A DNA stretch of 64,000 nt, taken from contig CAJODQ010000014.1 in assembly GCA_905233345.1 (NCBI GenBank), positions 1-64,000 on the forward strand. The letters run 5' to 3'. Origin of the DNA: an uncultured Bacteroidales bacterium. Lineage in GTDB: Bacteria; Bacteroidota; Bacteroidia; Bacteroidales; UBA932. The notes under the pieces are model-generated. The model ran no database searches and was not told the origin of the DNA. It saw only the letters and a program-made list of their open reading frames with translations. Made by a program: the position numbers and the translations under genes. This document shows positions 13,435 to 23,242 of this stretch, piece by piece; positions within the stretch are counted from its first letter, which is position 1; each line of letters starts with the position of its first letter.

Positions 13435-15252
13435 ATGAACCTATTCCAACTCTTCAAGAACATCCGCCCTTTCGTCCGGCCTTACCGCTGGCTGGTGGTC
13501 ATCACGCTGATCCTCACGCTCGTAGGATCGCTTATGGCGCAGGTCAACGCCATCGTGCTCGACCGCACCGTGGATGCCATCAACGCACTCATCGGCACTG
13601 ATTTTACCTGGAGCCAGGCCGCCCGCATCATGACCATTATCTCCATTGTCCTGCTGGGCAAGGAGATCCTTTCGGCCCTGATTACCTTCGCCCAGAACTA
13701 CTACGGCGAACGCATGCGTATCTTCGTCTCGCGCGACCTCGCGCAAAGCGTCATCGAAAAGGTGCTGACCTTCCGGATGGCCTATTTCAACACGGATGAG
13801 AACGCCACGGGCAAAGTGCAGGCGCGTATCGACCAGGGCGTGAGTTCGCTGTCACGCACGGTGCAGAATTTCTTCATCGACCTGCTGCCCCTGTTTACCA
13901 GTGCTCTCCTGGCCCTCATCCTGATGTTCGTGGCGAACGTGTACGTGGGTCTCGTGGCACTGTGCATCGTGCCCATCTATTTCTGGATTACCTACAGGCA
14001 GGCGCGGCGTCTGAAGGGCTGGCGGCGCGAGATGCGCGGACATCTTGAAACCAAGAGCCAGGGCATCAAGAATATCATCGACTCGATCAATGTCATCAAG
14101 AGCTTCAACCGCGAGAAGATCGAGGCAGACAAGCAGCTTCAGATCCAGAACGAGGTGACCGCCAACCAGATGAAGACGCGGAAGGTAGCCTTTTACTTCA
14201 ACGGCCTGAAAGGATTCGTCAAGCAGGTGGGCACCGTACTGGTCATCATCCTGACGGCTTATCTGGTGCTTAAGGAGTATCCCGGCATGACCATCGGTAA
14301 GATCATGTACCACGTGATGCTCTTCAGTAACGTCATCGCTCCGATCACACAGCTTCAGCGTATCTTCGACGATGTGAACGACGCGCTCATCTATGCTGAG
14401 GGCTTTTTCGGCATCCTGAACTCCGAGAAGGAAGTCGAACCTTCCGGTAGCTACCGCCCCGAAAAGATCCGTGGCAAGTTCGAGCTCAAGGATGTCAACT
14501 TTACCTATCCCAATGGCAACCAGGCTCTCTTTGACGTAAACATGACCATCGAGCCCAGTAAGATCACCGCACTGGTGGGTCTTTCCGGCGCCGGCAAGAG
14601 CACCGTCGTTAACCTCCTGGACAAGTTCTATGAGCCGCAGTCCGGCCAGATTCTGCTTGACGGGGTGGACCTGCGGGAATACGACACCCAGTATCTGCGG
14701 GAACACATCGGCCTCGTGTTGCAGAAGAACCACATCTTCGACGGTACCATCGAGGAGAACATCCGCTACGGCAAGCCCGACGCCACGCACGAAGAGGTGG
14801 TGGAGGCAGCCCGCAAGTCGCATTTGCTCGACCAGATTATGGAGTTGCCTAAACAGTTCGAAAACAAGGCCTCCGATCTGTCCGGCGGTCAGCAGCAGCG
14901 CGTGGCCATCGCCCGCATGTTCCTCAAGAACCCGCCTGTCATCTTCCTCGACGAGCCGACTGCCAGCCTCGATGCCATTGCCACCGAACAGATCAAGAAC
15001 AGCATCGACGCGATCAAAAAAGACCGCACCGTCATCATCATCTCGCACAGCATTTCTCAGATCATCGACAGTGAGATGGTCTATGTCATGAAGACCGGCC
15101 GCGTGGAGCAGTCGGGCCATCCGGACGAGGTGTACAAGAAAGGCGGCGTCTACAAGGACATCATCGACGCCTCAGCCCGCAGCCTTAATATTCATAAGAT
15201 TGCCCGGACCATTGGTGGAACGGACGGTGGAAGTCCATCAGATAACGAATGA
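13435..15252 (+). CDS. ABC transporter, fused permease and ATPase (MsbA/MdlB type)
   Basis: 605 residues. The N-terminal half holds about six membrane helices of an exporter-type transmembrane domain (LVVITLILTLVGSLMA, FIDLLPLFTSALLALILMF). The C-terminal half is a nucleotide-binding domain: Walker A GLSGAGKST near residue 382, Q-loop region LVLQKNHIFDGTIEENI, signature LSGGQQQR, Walker B VIFLDEPTASLD and switch His in IIISHS. It probably works as a homodimer in the inner membrane exporting a lipid, drug or peptide; the substrate cannot be told. Its last 68 bases overlap the convergent LOG-family gene. Confidence 0.9.
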   Translation: MNLFQLFKNIRPFVRPYRWLVVITLILTLVGSLMAQVNAIVLDRTVDAINALIGTDFTWSQAARIMTIISIVLLGKEILSALITFAQNYYGERMRIFVSRDLAQSVIEKVLTFRMAYFNTDENATGKVQARIDQGVSSLSRTVQNFFIDLLPLFTSALLALILMFVANVYVGLVALCIVPIYFWITYRQARRLKGWRREMRGHLETKSQGIKNIIDSINVIKSFNREKIEADKQLQIQNEVTANQMKTRKVAFYFNGLKGFVKQVGTVLVIILTAYLVLKEYPGMTIGKIMYHVMLFSNVIAPITQLQRIFDDVNDALIYAEGFFGILNSEKEVEPSGSYRPEKIRGKFELKDVNFTYPNGNQALFDVNMTIEPSKITALVGLSGAGKSTVVNLLDKFYEPQSGQILLDGVDLREYDTQYLREHIGLVLQKNHIFDGTIEENIRYGKPDATHEEVVEAARKSHLLDQIMELPKQFENKASDLSGGQQQRVAIARMFLKNPPVIFLDEPTASLDAIATEQIKNSIDAIKKDRTVIIISHSISQIIDSEMVYVMKTGRVEQSGHPDEVYKKGGVYKDIIDASARSLNIHKIARTIGGTDGGSPSDNE

Positions 15253-16339
15253 CGTCGTCGGTTTCGTCGGTGATGGATAGCAGCAGGTTCTGATACCGGC
15301 CCCTGTCTTGCAGATCGCGCAGCAGGGAGTAGATGGGCACGTCCTCGGTGTAGTACTGTTTCCCCAAGAAGACCATGGGGCTGGCGCTGCCCAGGGTCTT
15401 GTAGTGGTTTTGCGCAGCGTCCTGAAAAATTTCCTGGATGGTGCCGGCGCTGCCCGGCGTGAAGATGATGCCGCCCTTGGGGAGCGAGATGATGCAGTCT
15501 TCGCGGAGGCTGTTGTCGAAGAATTTCGCAATCTGTGAAGCGAAGGGCGTGGCGGGCTCGTGCCCGTAGAACCAGGTGGGGATGCCGAGGCTGTGGAACT
15601 GCGGGTCGCGGGGATACTTGTCCATCACCTGCCAGGCTGTTGTGAGCCAGCCTTTTTCCCGGAACGTGGGCGTAGGCGCCAGGATGGAGAGCGCGTCTTC
15701 CACTTCGGCGTCGCTGCGGCCGGCCATCCAGGCCCCGAGGTGCACGGCTTCCATCGCACCCGGGCCGCCCCCGCTGATCATGAGCTTGCCGGCTTCGGTC
15801 AGGCGCTTGCTGATGTCGACGATCTGGTGATACTGGGTGTCGGTGCGCTTGACCGCGTGTCCGCCCATGACGGCCACGATGTCTTTCTCGTCATACTCGG
15901 AGACGAGCTGTTCGATGGCGTTGCTGATGGAATGGTCGTGCAGCAGGCGGCAGAGCGTCTCCTTGATGTCGCTGGTCGCCTTTCCCATGGCCATATACCG
16001 GTCGTAGACGATGGTGTCATAGCAGGTATAGTAGGTCTCGTGGTAGCCGGGCTTGTAGTGCAGGTAGAGAGACTGGGCGTCGTAGAGTTTGTTGGGAAAA
16101 ACCTTGTAGGGCATCTTCACGCGGGGCAGGACGATGCAGGCTTCGTCCATTGCATAGAACATGCGGGGCGGGATGGTGCAGCCCATGAAGAGGCAGTCTT
16201 CGAAACGGTATTTTTCCATCGGGAAGCCGCTCTTCTCGAAGTTGACGGACTGGAAGGCGTAGTGCCGCAGGGTCTCGTTGTGGGAAAGCACCTGCCGCAA
16301 GGCATACAGGGATTCGATTTCGGTATAATTCTCTCTCAT
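15185..16339 (-). CDS. LOG-family (lysine decarboxylase-like) nucleotide-binding protein
   Basis: 384 residues from the ATG at 16339, which overlaps the preceding stop as ATGA. The LOG-type Rossmann domain shows VAVMGGHAVKR, MISGGGPGAMEA and the variant PxGGxxTxxE region KGGIIFTPGSAGTIQEIF. An N-terminal extension of about 150 residues is not part of standard LOG proteins. The family includes nucleotide 5'-monophosphate phosphoribohydrolases, but the exact reaction is not known here. The 3' end overlaps the convergent ABC gene by 68 bases. Confidence 0.82.
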   Translation of the reverse strand: MRENYTEIESLYALRQVLSHNETLRHYAFQSVNFEKSGFPMEKYRFEDCLFMGCTIPPRMFYAMDEACIVLPRVKMPYKVFPNKLYDAQSLYLHYKPGYHETYYTCYDTIVYDRYMAMGKATSDIKETLCRLLHDHSISNAIEQLVSEYDEKDIVAVMGGHAVKRTDTQYHQIVDISKRLTEAGKLMISGGGPGAMEAVHLGAWMAGRSDAEVEDALSILAPTPTFREKGWLTTAWQVMDKYPRDPQFHSLGIPTWFYGHEPATPFASQIAKFFDNSLREDCIISLPKGGIIFTPGSAGTIQEIFQDAAQNHYKTLGSASPMVFLGKQYYTEDVPIYSLLRDLQDRGRYQNLLLSITDETDDVIRYLMDFHRPFHQWSGQSYEY

Positions 16340-17499
16340 GACTGGCAGAGGATCAGGATTTTCGTTTGGTTGAGGGTGGTAGCGAAAAGGTGGCGGTTTC
16401 CGCCGCCAGGGATGCCCAGACGCTGCCGCAGCGCGTCGGTGGCGAGGGGAAAATTCAGGGCGGTCAGCTCGAGGCGGTCGAAGCGGCGGCGGAGGTCCTG
16501 GATGGCCGCCTTGCTCCAGGGAATGACTTCTTCCACGGCGAAACATTTGCCGGGAAATCCGTCCACCGGCGCATCGGCGGTGTAGAGCTGGGTGCTGGGG
16601 GCGAGCTTGGCCACGCCATAGCGCGCAGAGAGCAGGCGGAAAGCGCCGGCCTTGCGCAAGACCTTGGCCGGCTGGAAGAGATAGCTCCCGATGCGCTGGG
16701 CATAGCGGACTTCCGCGGCCGGCTCCTCGTCGGGATGGAAGGCGAATCGGACGCCGCCCTCCGCAGCGACGATCAGCGGGGCAGCGGGCTGAGACGGTTC
16801 CAGCAGAAGCAGCAACTCCTTCACTTCTCCGCCGGCGCCCACGATGTGCAGCTCCCTGGTTTCGGGCAGTTGCCGCAGGGTGCGGGAGATATCGGCCATC
16901 GGGGAAATCTTGGCCAGGACACGCGGCGCGTGCTGAAGGAGGCGTTCTTTGACTTCGAGCAGGTTCGGTTCGCAGCCGGCGATGTCGTAGACCCGTTGCG
17001 CGGCTTTCCCGCGACGGGCCGGGTCCAGGTAGATGAGGTCGAAGCCCTCTTTATCCTGCGCCAGCCAGGCGATGCCGTCGCCTTCGTGCACGCTGATGTT
17101 GCCAGCGCCCAGCAGCGGGAAATTGTGGCGGGCGGCGGCGCAGAGCGCGCCGTCCCGTTCGCAGTAGTCAACGCTGGCCGCTGTCGCGCTCATGGCCCAA
17201 CTGTCCACGCCCAGACCGCCGGTCAGGTCGGCGATGCGACCGCCCGCCGGCACGAAAACCTGCTTGTAGCGGGCTGTTTCCTCGGAACTGCACTGCTCCA
17301 GCGGCAGACTGGCCGGGTAGTCGAGCGCCGGGCAGGCATGCCATGCCGGCACCTTGTCGCGTAGCTTGCGCCGCGCCGCGATGATCCGCGCCGCCCGCCG
17401 TACGTCGAGCGCCGGCCAGCGGTCCGCCGACAACAGCAGGCGCTCCGGATCGTCATCGGCATGTTCCAGGAGAAAACGGGTGAATATTTCGTCGGACAT
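16336..17499 (-). CDS. SAM-dependent methyltransferase with THUMP-like C-terminal domain
   Basis: 387 residues from the ATG at 17499 (MSDEIFTRFLLEH). A class I methyltransferase core is visible: IADLTGGLGVDSWAMS (SAM-binding loop), DYCERDGALCAAARHNF, and FDLIYLDPARR, which resembles the DPPY-like catalytic motif of RNA/DNA base methyltransferases. The C-terminal about 120 residues fit the THUMP-like domain described in this family. The target is probably RNA, but that is inference. The stop/start overlap with the LOG gene indicates one operon. Confidence 0.82.
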   Translation of the reverse strand: MSDEIFTRFLLEHADDDPERLLLSADRWPALDVRRAARIIAARRKLRDKVPAWHACPALDYPASLPLEQCSSEETARYKQVFVPAGGRIADLTGGLGVDSWAMSATAASVDYCERDGALCAAARHNFPLLGAGNISVHEGDGIAWLAQDKEGFDLIYLDPARRGKAAQRVYDIAGCEPNLLEVKERLLQHAPRVLAKISPMADISRTLRQLPETRELHIVGAGGEVKELLLLLEPSQPAAPLIVAAEGGVRFAFHPDEEPAAEVRYAQRIGSYLFQPAKVLRKAGAFRLLSARYGVAKLAPSTQLYTADAPVDGFPGKCFAVEEVIPWSKAAIQDLRRRFDRLELTALNFPLATDALRQRLGIPGGGNRHLFATTLNQTKILILCQS

Positions 17500-17541
17500 C
17501 TCTACAAAGCCGGCGTTCCTGGCCCGGCATGACAAATCAGC

Positions 17542-19680
17542 TTACGGCCGCGGCGGGAAAGACGTCGCGGCTTTTTTCTGGTAGAATTCAAACAGGCAGT
17601 CCGGCAGCGGCTGCTCAAGCAGATACTTGTACCAGAACTTGTAGTCCTGCATGGCTGAGTGCATGCCCTGGTCACCGCGGTAGCCGTGCATGCCGTCGGG
17701 ATAGATCATCAGTTCGAAGTCCTTGTGGTCATTCTGGAGCTGATCGATCAGCTGCAGCGTGTTCTGGAAGTGGACGTTGTCGTCGCCCGTGCCGTGGGTC
17801 AGGCGCAGCATGTTGCTGTCGTCGCCCTTGTAGTTCCCGACCCGGTCCATCACGCGCGAGCGCTGGTAACCTTTCGGATTGTCCTGCGGACGGTCCATGT
17901 AGCGCTCGGCATAGTGCGTGTCGTACAAACGCCAGTCGTAGACACCGCCGCCGGCGATGCCGTACTGGAAGTGTTCGTTGCCTTCGGTCACGCAGAGCGT
18001 GGTCATCGTGCCGCCGAAGGAGAAGCCCTCAACGCCGATCTTGTCTTCAGCCACGAAGGGCATCTGGCGGAAATAATCGATGCCGTCGCAGAAGTCATCC
18101 AGCTCCAGGATGCCGAGGTTGCGGTAGACCGCTTCGACGCCTTTCTTGCCGAAGTGGCCGCCAGCCCGGTTGTCGAGCGTCACCAGAATCACGCCGTGAT
18201 AGGGCCACCACTGGCTGTTCATGGTCACGCCGCGCCAGCTTTCCCGCACCTGGGGATTGTCGGGACCGCCGTAGATGTTGACCTTCACCGGATAGCGCTT
18301 GTTCTTGTCGAAATCGACCGGCCAGGTGACGGACGCCGGGATGCGCAGGCCGTCACGGGTCGTGATGTAGACCAGCTCGGGCAGGGCGATGGCGTAGTCA
18401 TCGAATTTCGAGCCCTTCGCATCGTAGAGGACTTTGACCTGCTTGGCCGGGTCCACGTCGCCCGAATTGGGCACGGTGATGAGCACCAGCTGCGTGGGCG
18501 TCGTGTAGTTGGAGGCCAGGGCCGCCACATACTTGCCGTCCTCGGATATCTGCACGCCCGAGAAGCTGAGGTCGCCGTAGGACAGGCGCTGCAGCGCCTT
18601 GCTCTTGAGGTTCACCCGGTAGATATCCACGCGGGTGGTCGCCGCGCGCTTGGCGGTGAAATAGAGGTGTTTCTTGTCGACCTTCAGCAGGTTGACGCCC
18701 CAGTTCTCCCCGGTGGTGAGCTGCTCGAACTGCTTGCCGTCGTAGGACAGGAAATAGATCTGCTGCCAGCCCGTGAAATCGCGCACGATGTAGATGCCTT
18801 CCTTCGAGAAGAGCATGCCGTCCATCCAGTCGATCCAGCAGTCCTGGTGCTCCTGGTAAACCAGGACCTTGCTGCCGGTGGCCGGCGTGACGGAATAGAG
18901 CTTGAAATTGTCCTGGGCGCGGTCCATCCAGCTGACCATCAGCTTCGTGCCGTCACCGCTCCAGAAGGGCGTGCCGAAATACTGATCCTCCTTCGGGTCG
19001 AAGTCGGCCCAGACGGTCTCTCCCCCATTCGCAGACACGAAGCCCAGCTTCACCTCGGGATTCGGGTCGCCGGTCTTGGGATAGCGGGTCTGGTTGAGCG
19101 AGCCGTGCTGCCCCTTCGGAGAATAGATGGGGAACATCGGCACCTGGGAATTGTCGAAGCGGTAGTAGGCAATCACCTTGCTGTCGGGCGACCACCAGAA
19201 GGCGCGGTACTGCGACGGACGTCCGAAGATCTCCTCGTAGTACACCCAGGAGGCGTAGCCATTGAGGATCAGGTCGCTGCCGTCCCAGGTATGGCGGGTG
19301 ACGTGTTTCGAATGCACGTCAATAGAATAGAGGTCGTTGTTGAGCGTGAAAGCGATCTTCGTGGAGTCGGGCGACCAGGTCGGATTGACCCAGCCGGGCA
19401 CCAGTTCCTCGGGCCGCGCCCCGCGCATCCGCGGCCGCGACACGCCATCCGAACGGAAGGTCCCTTCTTTCAGCGAATAGACATAGGAATCGAAGCCCGC
19501 CCGGTAGCGCAGCGTGCCGTCTTTGTCGAAGCCCGAGATGAAAGGAGCGGGCCGGACGATATCTTCCGGAAAAGCATTCAGTAATTCTTTATCGGTAAAG
19601 CGCTTGCCAGTGAGCGCGTTCTGGCCTTGCACAGGCAGCAGCAGCGCGAGGGCCAACAAGGTAAGCAGGAGTTTTTTCAT
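17542..19680 (-). CDS. S9 family prolyl oligopeptidase (DPP IV-like)
   Basis: 712 residues with a signal peptide (MKKLLLTLLALALLLPVQGQ), so secreted to the periplasm. An N-terminal beta-propeller of the DPP IV type (NPTWSPDSTKIAF, YRAFWWSPDSKVIAYYRF) is followed by an alpha/beta hydrolase domain with nucleophile elbow VEGFSFGGT, the acid near HGTGDDNVHFQN and catalytic His in YPDGMHGYRG. It removes N-terminal dipeptides from peptides in the family; exact specificity is unproved. It sits in a long minus-strand run behind the YugP-like protease. Confidence 0.9.
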   Translation of the reverse strand: MKKLLLTLLALALLLPVQGQNALTGKRFTDKELLNAFPEDIVRPAPFISGFDKDGTLRYRAGFDSYVYSLKEGTFRSDGVSRPRMRGARPEELVPGWVNPTWSPDSTKIAFTLNNDLYSIDVHSKHVTRHTWDGSDLILNGYASWVYYEEIFGRPSQYRAFWWSPDSKVIAYYRFDNSQVPMFPIYSPKGQHGSLNQTRYPKTGDPNPEVKLGFVSANGGETVWADFDPKEDQYFGTPFWSGDGTKLMVSWMDRAQDNFKLYSVTPATGSKVLVYQEHQDCWIDWMDGMLFSKEGIYIVRDFTGWQQIYFLSYDGKQFEQLTTGENWGVNLLKVDKKHLYFTAKRAATTRVDIYRVNLKSKALQRLSYGDLSFSGVQISEDGKYVAALASNYTTPTQLVLITVPNSGDVDPAKQVKVLYDAKGSKFDDYAIALPELVYITTRDGLRIPASVTWPVDFDKNKRYPVKVNIYGGPDNPQVRESWRGVTMNSQWWPYHGVILVTLDNRAGGHFGKKGVEAVYRNLGILELDDFCDGIDYFRQMPFVAEDKIGVEGFSFGGTMTTLCVTEGNEHFQYGIAGGGVYDWRLYDTHYAERYMDRPQDNPKGYQRSRVMDRVGNYKGDDSNMLRLTHGTGDDNVHFQNTLQLIDQLQNDHKDFELMIYPDGMHGYRGDQGMHSAMQDYKFWYKYLLEQPLPDCLFEFYQKKAATSFPPRP

Positions 19681-19688
19681 GGCTAAAA

Positions 19689-20363
19689 TCAGTTTCTGCG
19701 TCCGGAGAAGATGGACAGGTAATAGATGAGCGTGGCCAGCGAGCTGAGCGCTGAAATCACATAGGTATAGGCCGCAGCACGCAGGGCGCCACGGGCCTCA
19801 TCTTCGTTGGAAGGGTCGATGATGTCCTTTTCGCTCAGCCAGGCAAGCGCCCGGCGGCTGGCGTCGATCTCGACGGGAAGGGTCACAAAGCTGAAAAGCG
19901 TGGTCAGCGCGAAGAGGATGATGCCCACCCACATGATCTGCGGAAAGACATTGATCAGCAGCATGCCGGCCAGCAGCACGATCGGGATCAGCCGCGAGCT
20001 GAACGAAACCACCGGCACGAGCGCCGAGCGCACCTTCACCGGAATGTAGCCCCGCGCATGCTGGACCGCGTGTCCGCACTCATGCGCGGCCACCGCGGCC
20101 GCCGCCACGTTGCACTGGCCATAGACCGCCTCGCTCAAGTTGACCGTCTTGTTGGTCGGATTGAAATTGTCGGTCAGCTGGCCGTCCGTCGACACCACCT
20201 TCACATCGTGGATGCCATGGTCGGAGAGCATCTGGCGGGCCACGTCACAGCCCTTCATGCCATTGAGCAGGGGCAGCTCCGCCGCCTTCTGGAACTTCTT
20301 CTGGAACGACGCCTGCACGATGTAGCTGAGGACAGCTACGGCGATGAACATAATCCAATACAT
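19689..20363 (-). CDS. Neutral zinc metallopeptidase, YugP family
   Basis: 224 residues. N-terminal membrane anchor (MYWIMFIAVAVLSYIVQ), then the zinc-binding motif HECGHAVQH in AAAAVAAHECGHAVQ, then two or three further hydrophobic helices (VPVVSFSSRLIPIVLLAGML, IMWVGIILFALTTLF). Length and layout match the YugP/putative-neutral-zinc-peptidase family. Inner-membrane location; substrate unknown. It lies 3 bases after the RecD-like helicase gene. Confidence 0.88.
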   Translation of the reverse strand: MYWIMFIAVAVLSYIVQASFQKKFQKAAELPLLNGMKGCDVARQMLSDHGIHDVKVVSTDGQLTDNFNPTNKTVNLSEAVYGQCNVAAAAVAAHECGHAVQHARGYIPVKVRSALVPVVSFSSRLIPIVLLAGMLLINVFPQIMWVGIILFALTTLFSFVTLPVEIDASRRALAWLSEKDIIDPSNEDEARGALRAAAYTYVISALSSLATLIYYLSIFSGRRN

Positions 20364-20366
20364 ATC

Positions 20367-21791
20367 TTACTCTGTTTTTGATTCGAAAAATTCGTCCTTA
20401 AAGTTAACAAAAAATACTTTCTCGACACCGCGGGTGACCGCCGTATAGAGCCATTTCAGGTCGTCGAGCGTGAGTTCTTTCCAGAACGGGTTGTCGATGA
20501 ACACGCAGGACCACTGCCCACCCTGTGACTTGTGGCCCGTGATGGCCGTGGCATATTTGATCTGGAGGGCATTGTAGTAGGGATCCTCCCGGACTTTCTG
20601 GTAGCGCTTGCGCGCATTGCGCTCGTCGGCGTAGTCTTCGTTCACGCCCTGCCAGAGAGCGCGCTGCTGCTCGGTGCCCAGCGAGGGCTGCTCCGATTCG
20701 AGGGTATCGAGCACCACCTTGGCAGTCACTTCCACGTCGTTGTAGTCGGGGAACGAGAGCACCGCCTCGGCAAAATGCAGCCCGTAGCGCTCCTCATGGC
20801 GGGAGAGGCGCATCAGTCGTGCCACGTCGCCGTTGGCGATGAAATCGAGCTCCGGCACATTGTCGAGGAACTGGTAGCAGTTCTTGACCACCATCAGCTT
20901 GTCACCGCGGGAGAGGCGCTCCTCGCGATAAAGCACCGAAGCGCGGATGCCCGCATTGTAGCGGTTCGCCCGCTTGTTGGAACGGCAGAGCACCACGATG
21001 TCGTCGAGCCCGTAGCGGCCCACCGCATCGCCGATCTTCTCGATGAGCTGACTGCCGTCGATCCGCTCCACGTCGGGGAAGCCGGCAAGCCGGAGCCGGG
21101 GCGTTTCCACCCGCTGCGCCTCGATGAGGCGGCGGATGATGGTGGCGTTGGTCAGGATGCCTGAATCGGCCGCCTGCCGCACCACGGTGTCGAGATGAGC
21201 CGTCATCACCGGGCCGTAGCGGCGCAGGTAGTCTTCGTCGAGGGCGGGACTGCGGTCCAGGCCGATGGGCGGCAGCTGGCCGCGGTCGCCGATGATGATG
21301 AGTTTGTCGTCGACGCCGCTGCGCACGTAGCGCACCAGGTCGTCGAGCAGGTCGCCGGAGCCGAACAGTCCCCCGCCCTGGCTCGTGTCGACCGAGATGA
21401 GCGAGGCCTCATCGACGATGAAGAAGGTGTCCTTGGCCTTGTTGAAGTCGAGCTGGAACTCCCCTACACCGTCGTGCATGGATTTCTGGCGGTAGATGTG
21501 CCGGTGGATGGTCGAAGCCTTCTCCCCGGTAAAGCCCGAGAGCACCTTGGCCGCCCGGCCCGTCGGGGCCAGCAGCACGTAGCGGTATTTCAATTCCTTG
21601 AGGGTCTTGACGAAGGCCGCGATGGCCGAGGTCTTGCCGGTGCCCGCATAGCCGCTCACCAGCAGCAGGTCGCAGGTCTCATATTGCATGGCAAATTCCG
21701 CCAGCGCGTCGAAAAGCCGCTCCTGGCACGGCGTCGGCGGATAGCCCAGATGGTCCCGGAGCCGCTCAGAGAAGAACTGGGCCACTCCCAT
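20367..21791 (-). CDS. RecD-like superfamily 1 DNA helicase
   Basis: 474 residues. Walker A SGYAGTGKTSAI near residue 48, LLAPTGRAAKVL, Walker B FFIVDEASLI, motif III GDRGQLPPIG, and the C-terminal UvrD-like motif ITGHKSQGGQW with LYTAVTRG. This matches the stand-alone ATP-dependent RecD-like helicases common in Bacteroidota rather than RecBCD subunit RecD, since no recB or recC lies nearby. Its ATG overlaps the trkH stop by one base (TGATG), so it is co-translated with it. Confidence 0.88.
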   Translation of the reverse strand: MGVAQFFSERLRDHLGYPPTPCQERLFDALAEFAMQYETCDLLLVSGYAGTGKTSAIAAFVKTLKELKYRYVLLAPTGRAAKVLSGFTGEKASTIHRHIYRQKSMHDGVGEFQLDFNKAKDTFFIVDEASLISVDTSQGGGLFGSGDLLDDLVRYVRSGVDDKLIIIGDRGQLPPIGLDRSPALDEDYLRRYGPVMTAHLDTVVRQAADSGILTNATIIRRLIEAQRVETPRLRLAGFPDVERIDGSQLIEKIGDAVGRYGLDDIVVLCRSNKRANRYNAGIRASVLYREERLSRGDKLMVVKNCYQFLDNVPELDFIANGDVARLMRLSRHEERYGLHFAEAVLSFPDYNDVEVTAKVVLDTLESEQPSLGTEQQRALWQGVNEDYADERNARKRYQKVREDPYYNALQIKYATAITGHKSQGGQWSCVFIDNPFWKELTLDDLKWLYTAVTRGVEKVFFVNFKDEFFESKTE

Positions 21792-23242
21792 CAGGCACGC
21801 TTTCTATAGAGGACGAACACCAGGAGGATGGAATAGATGCCAAGACGGCCGATGATCATCTGGATGCCCATCAGGACCTTGATGGCTTCGGGCGCCGCAG
21901 CGAAACTGCTCATCGACGATCCGAAGCTGCCGAAGCACGGCCCAATGTTGCTCATCATCGACACCGAAGCGCTCACGGAGGTGACCATATCGAGGCCAAA
22001 GGCTGCATACACGACGGCCATCACCAGGGTCAGGACGAGGTAGAGCAGCACATAGAGCGACATGCTTGAGATCAGTTCCCGTTCGATGACCTGGCCGTCC
22101 GACTTGACGGGTACCACGGCGGTGGGGTGCGCCATTTTCATGACCTGGGCGCGGGCTGCCTTCAGCGTGAGGTACACGCGGTCGGAACGCAGGCCCGAGG
22201 TTGTGGAGCCCGAACAGCCGCACTGGATGCCGGCGTAGAGCAGCAGGAGGATCGAGAACACGGGCCACACATTGGTGTCGGTGGAGCCGAAGCCCGTGGT
22301 TGAGATGGTCGAGACGACGGTGAAGAAGCTGTGGCGCATCGCCTCCCAGAAGTTCGGAATCGTGCCGCTATACATGAGGTTGCACCCCACGAGCACACCG
22401 ATGATGGCGATCGTCGCCAGGTAGAACTTCGTGACGGGGTTCTTCAGCACCTTGAAGGTCCGCGTAGCGAAGGACGCGTAGATCAGGCCGAAATGCAGGC
22501 TGGCCACGATCATGAAGAAGATGAGGATCCACTCCACCAGCGGCGAATCGTAGGCGGCGATGGAGGCGTTCTTGATGCTGAAGCCACCTGTGGCCGTGAC
22601 ACTGAGCGCATGGTTGGCGGCGTCGAAGAGCGGCATGCCGGCCAGCAGCAGGCTGAGGAACGAGCAGATTGTAATGCCGATGTAGACAGATACAACCACA
22701 CGGACGAACTTGTTGGACTTGTACTGGTAGTGGTTCTTGGAGATGTCGTCCACGTCGATCTTGCTCATCTTGAAGCGCACCGTGCCGAAGGAAGGCAGGA
22801 TCATCATGATGAAGACCACTACGCCCAGGCCGCCGATGTAGTGGGTGGACGAGCGCCAGAAGAGCAGGCCCTTGGGCAGGGCCTCGATGTCCTGCAAGAC
22901 GGTCGCGCCCGTGGTCGTGATACCGGAGGCGCTCTCGAACCAGGCGTTCACCAGCGTGAACTCCCCGCCCCAGAGCACGAAGGGCAGCATGGAGAAGATA
23001 CAGCTCATGAACCAGGCGATCAGCAGGATGGCCAGACCCTCGCGCGTATTGATGTCCCGGTGGCGGCGGACAAAGATGAGCGGGAAGATGCCGACCATCA
23101 TGGTCAAGATGGCGCTGAGCAGCAGCGGCGAGAACGACGAGTCAAAGCCGTCAAGAGCCGCCACCAGTGCGGACAGGAACATGAAGCTCGCACAGCAGAT
23201 GAGTGCGATGCCCACATTTCTTGATATCACGCCCCAGTTCAT
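21791..23242 (-). CDS. trkH: TrkH-family potassium uptake permease
   Basis: 483 residues of mostly membrane helices arranged as the fourfold M1-P-M2 repeat of Trk/Ktr channels. Selectivity-loop sequences include SASGITTTGATVL, SVTATGGFSIKN, VSTISTTGFGSTD and SMMSNIGPCFGSF. It moves K+ across the inner membrane and normally needs a TrkA-type regulatory subunit, which is not in this window. It overlaps the gene before it by four bases (ATGA) and the gene after it by one. Confidence 0.92.
   Translation of the reverse strand: MNWGVISRNVGIALICCASFMFLSALVAALDGFDSSFSPLLLSAILTMMVGIFPLIFVRRHRDINTREGLAILLIAWFMSCIFSMLPFVLWGGEFTLVNAWFESASGITTTGATVLQDIEALPKGLLFWRSSTHYIGGLGVVVFIMMILPSFGTVRFKMSKIDVDDISKNHYQYKSNKFVRVVVSVYIGITICSFLSLLLAGMPLFDAANHALSVTATGGFSIKNASIAAYDSPLVEWILIFFMIVASLHFGLIYASFATRTFKVLKNPVTKFYLATIAIIGVLVGCNLMYSGTIPNFWEAMRHSFFTVVSTISTTGFGSTDTNVWPVFSILLLLYAGIQCGCSGSTTSGLRSDRVYLTLKAARAQVMKMAHPTAVVPVKSDGQVIERELISSMSLYVLLYLVLTLVMAVVYAAFGLDMVTSVSASVSMMSNIGPCFGSFGSSMSSFAAAPEAIKVLMGIQMIIGRLGIYSILLVFVLYRKRA

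Noticed and set aside
17659..19584. A 641-codon plus-strand open frame opposite the S9 peptidase
   Set aside because: It is a shadow of a well-conserved peptidase gene. Its composition is His/Val/Asp-rich, typical of reversed coding sequence.
20367..21791. RecD subunit of a RecBCD complex
   Set aside because: The protein has the stand-alone RecD-like/UvrD-C layout and no recB or recC is adjacent.
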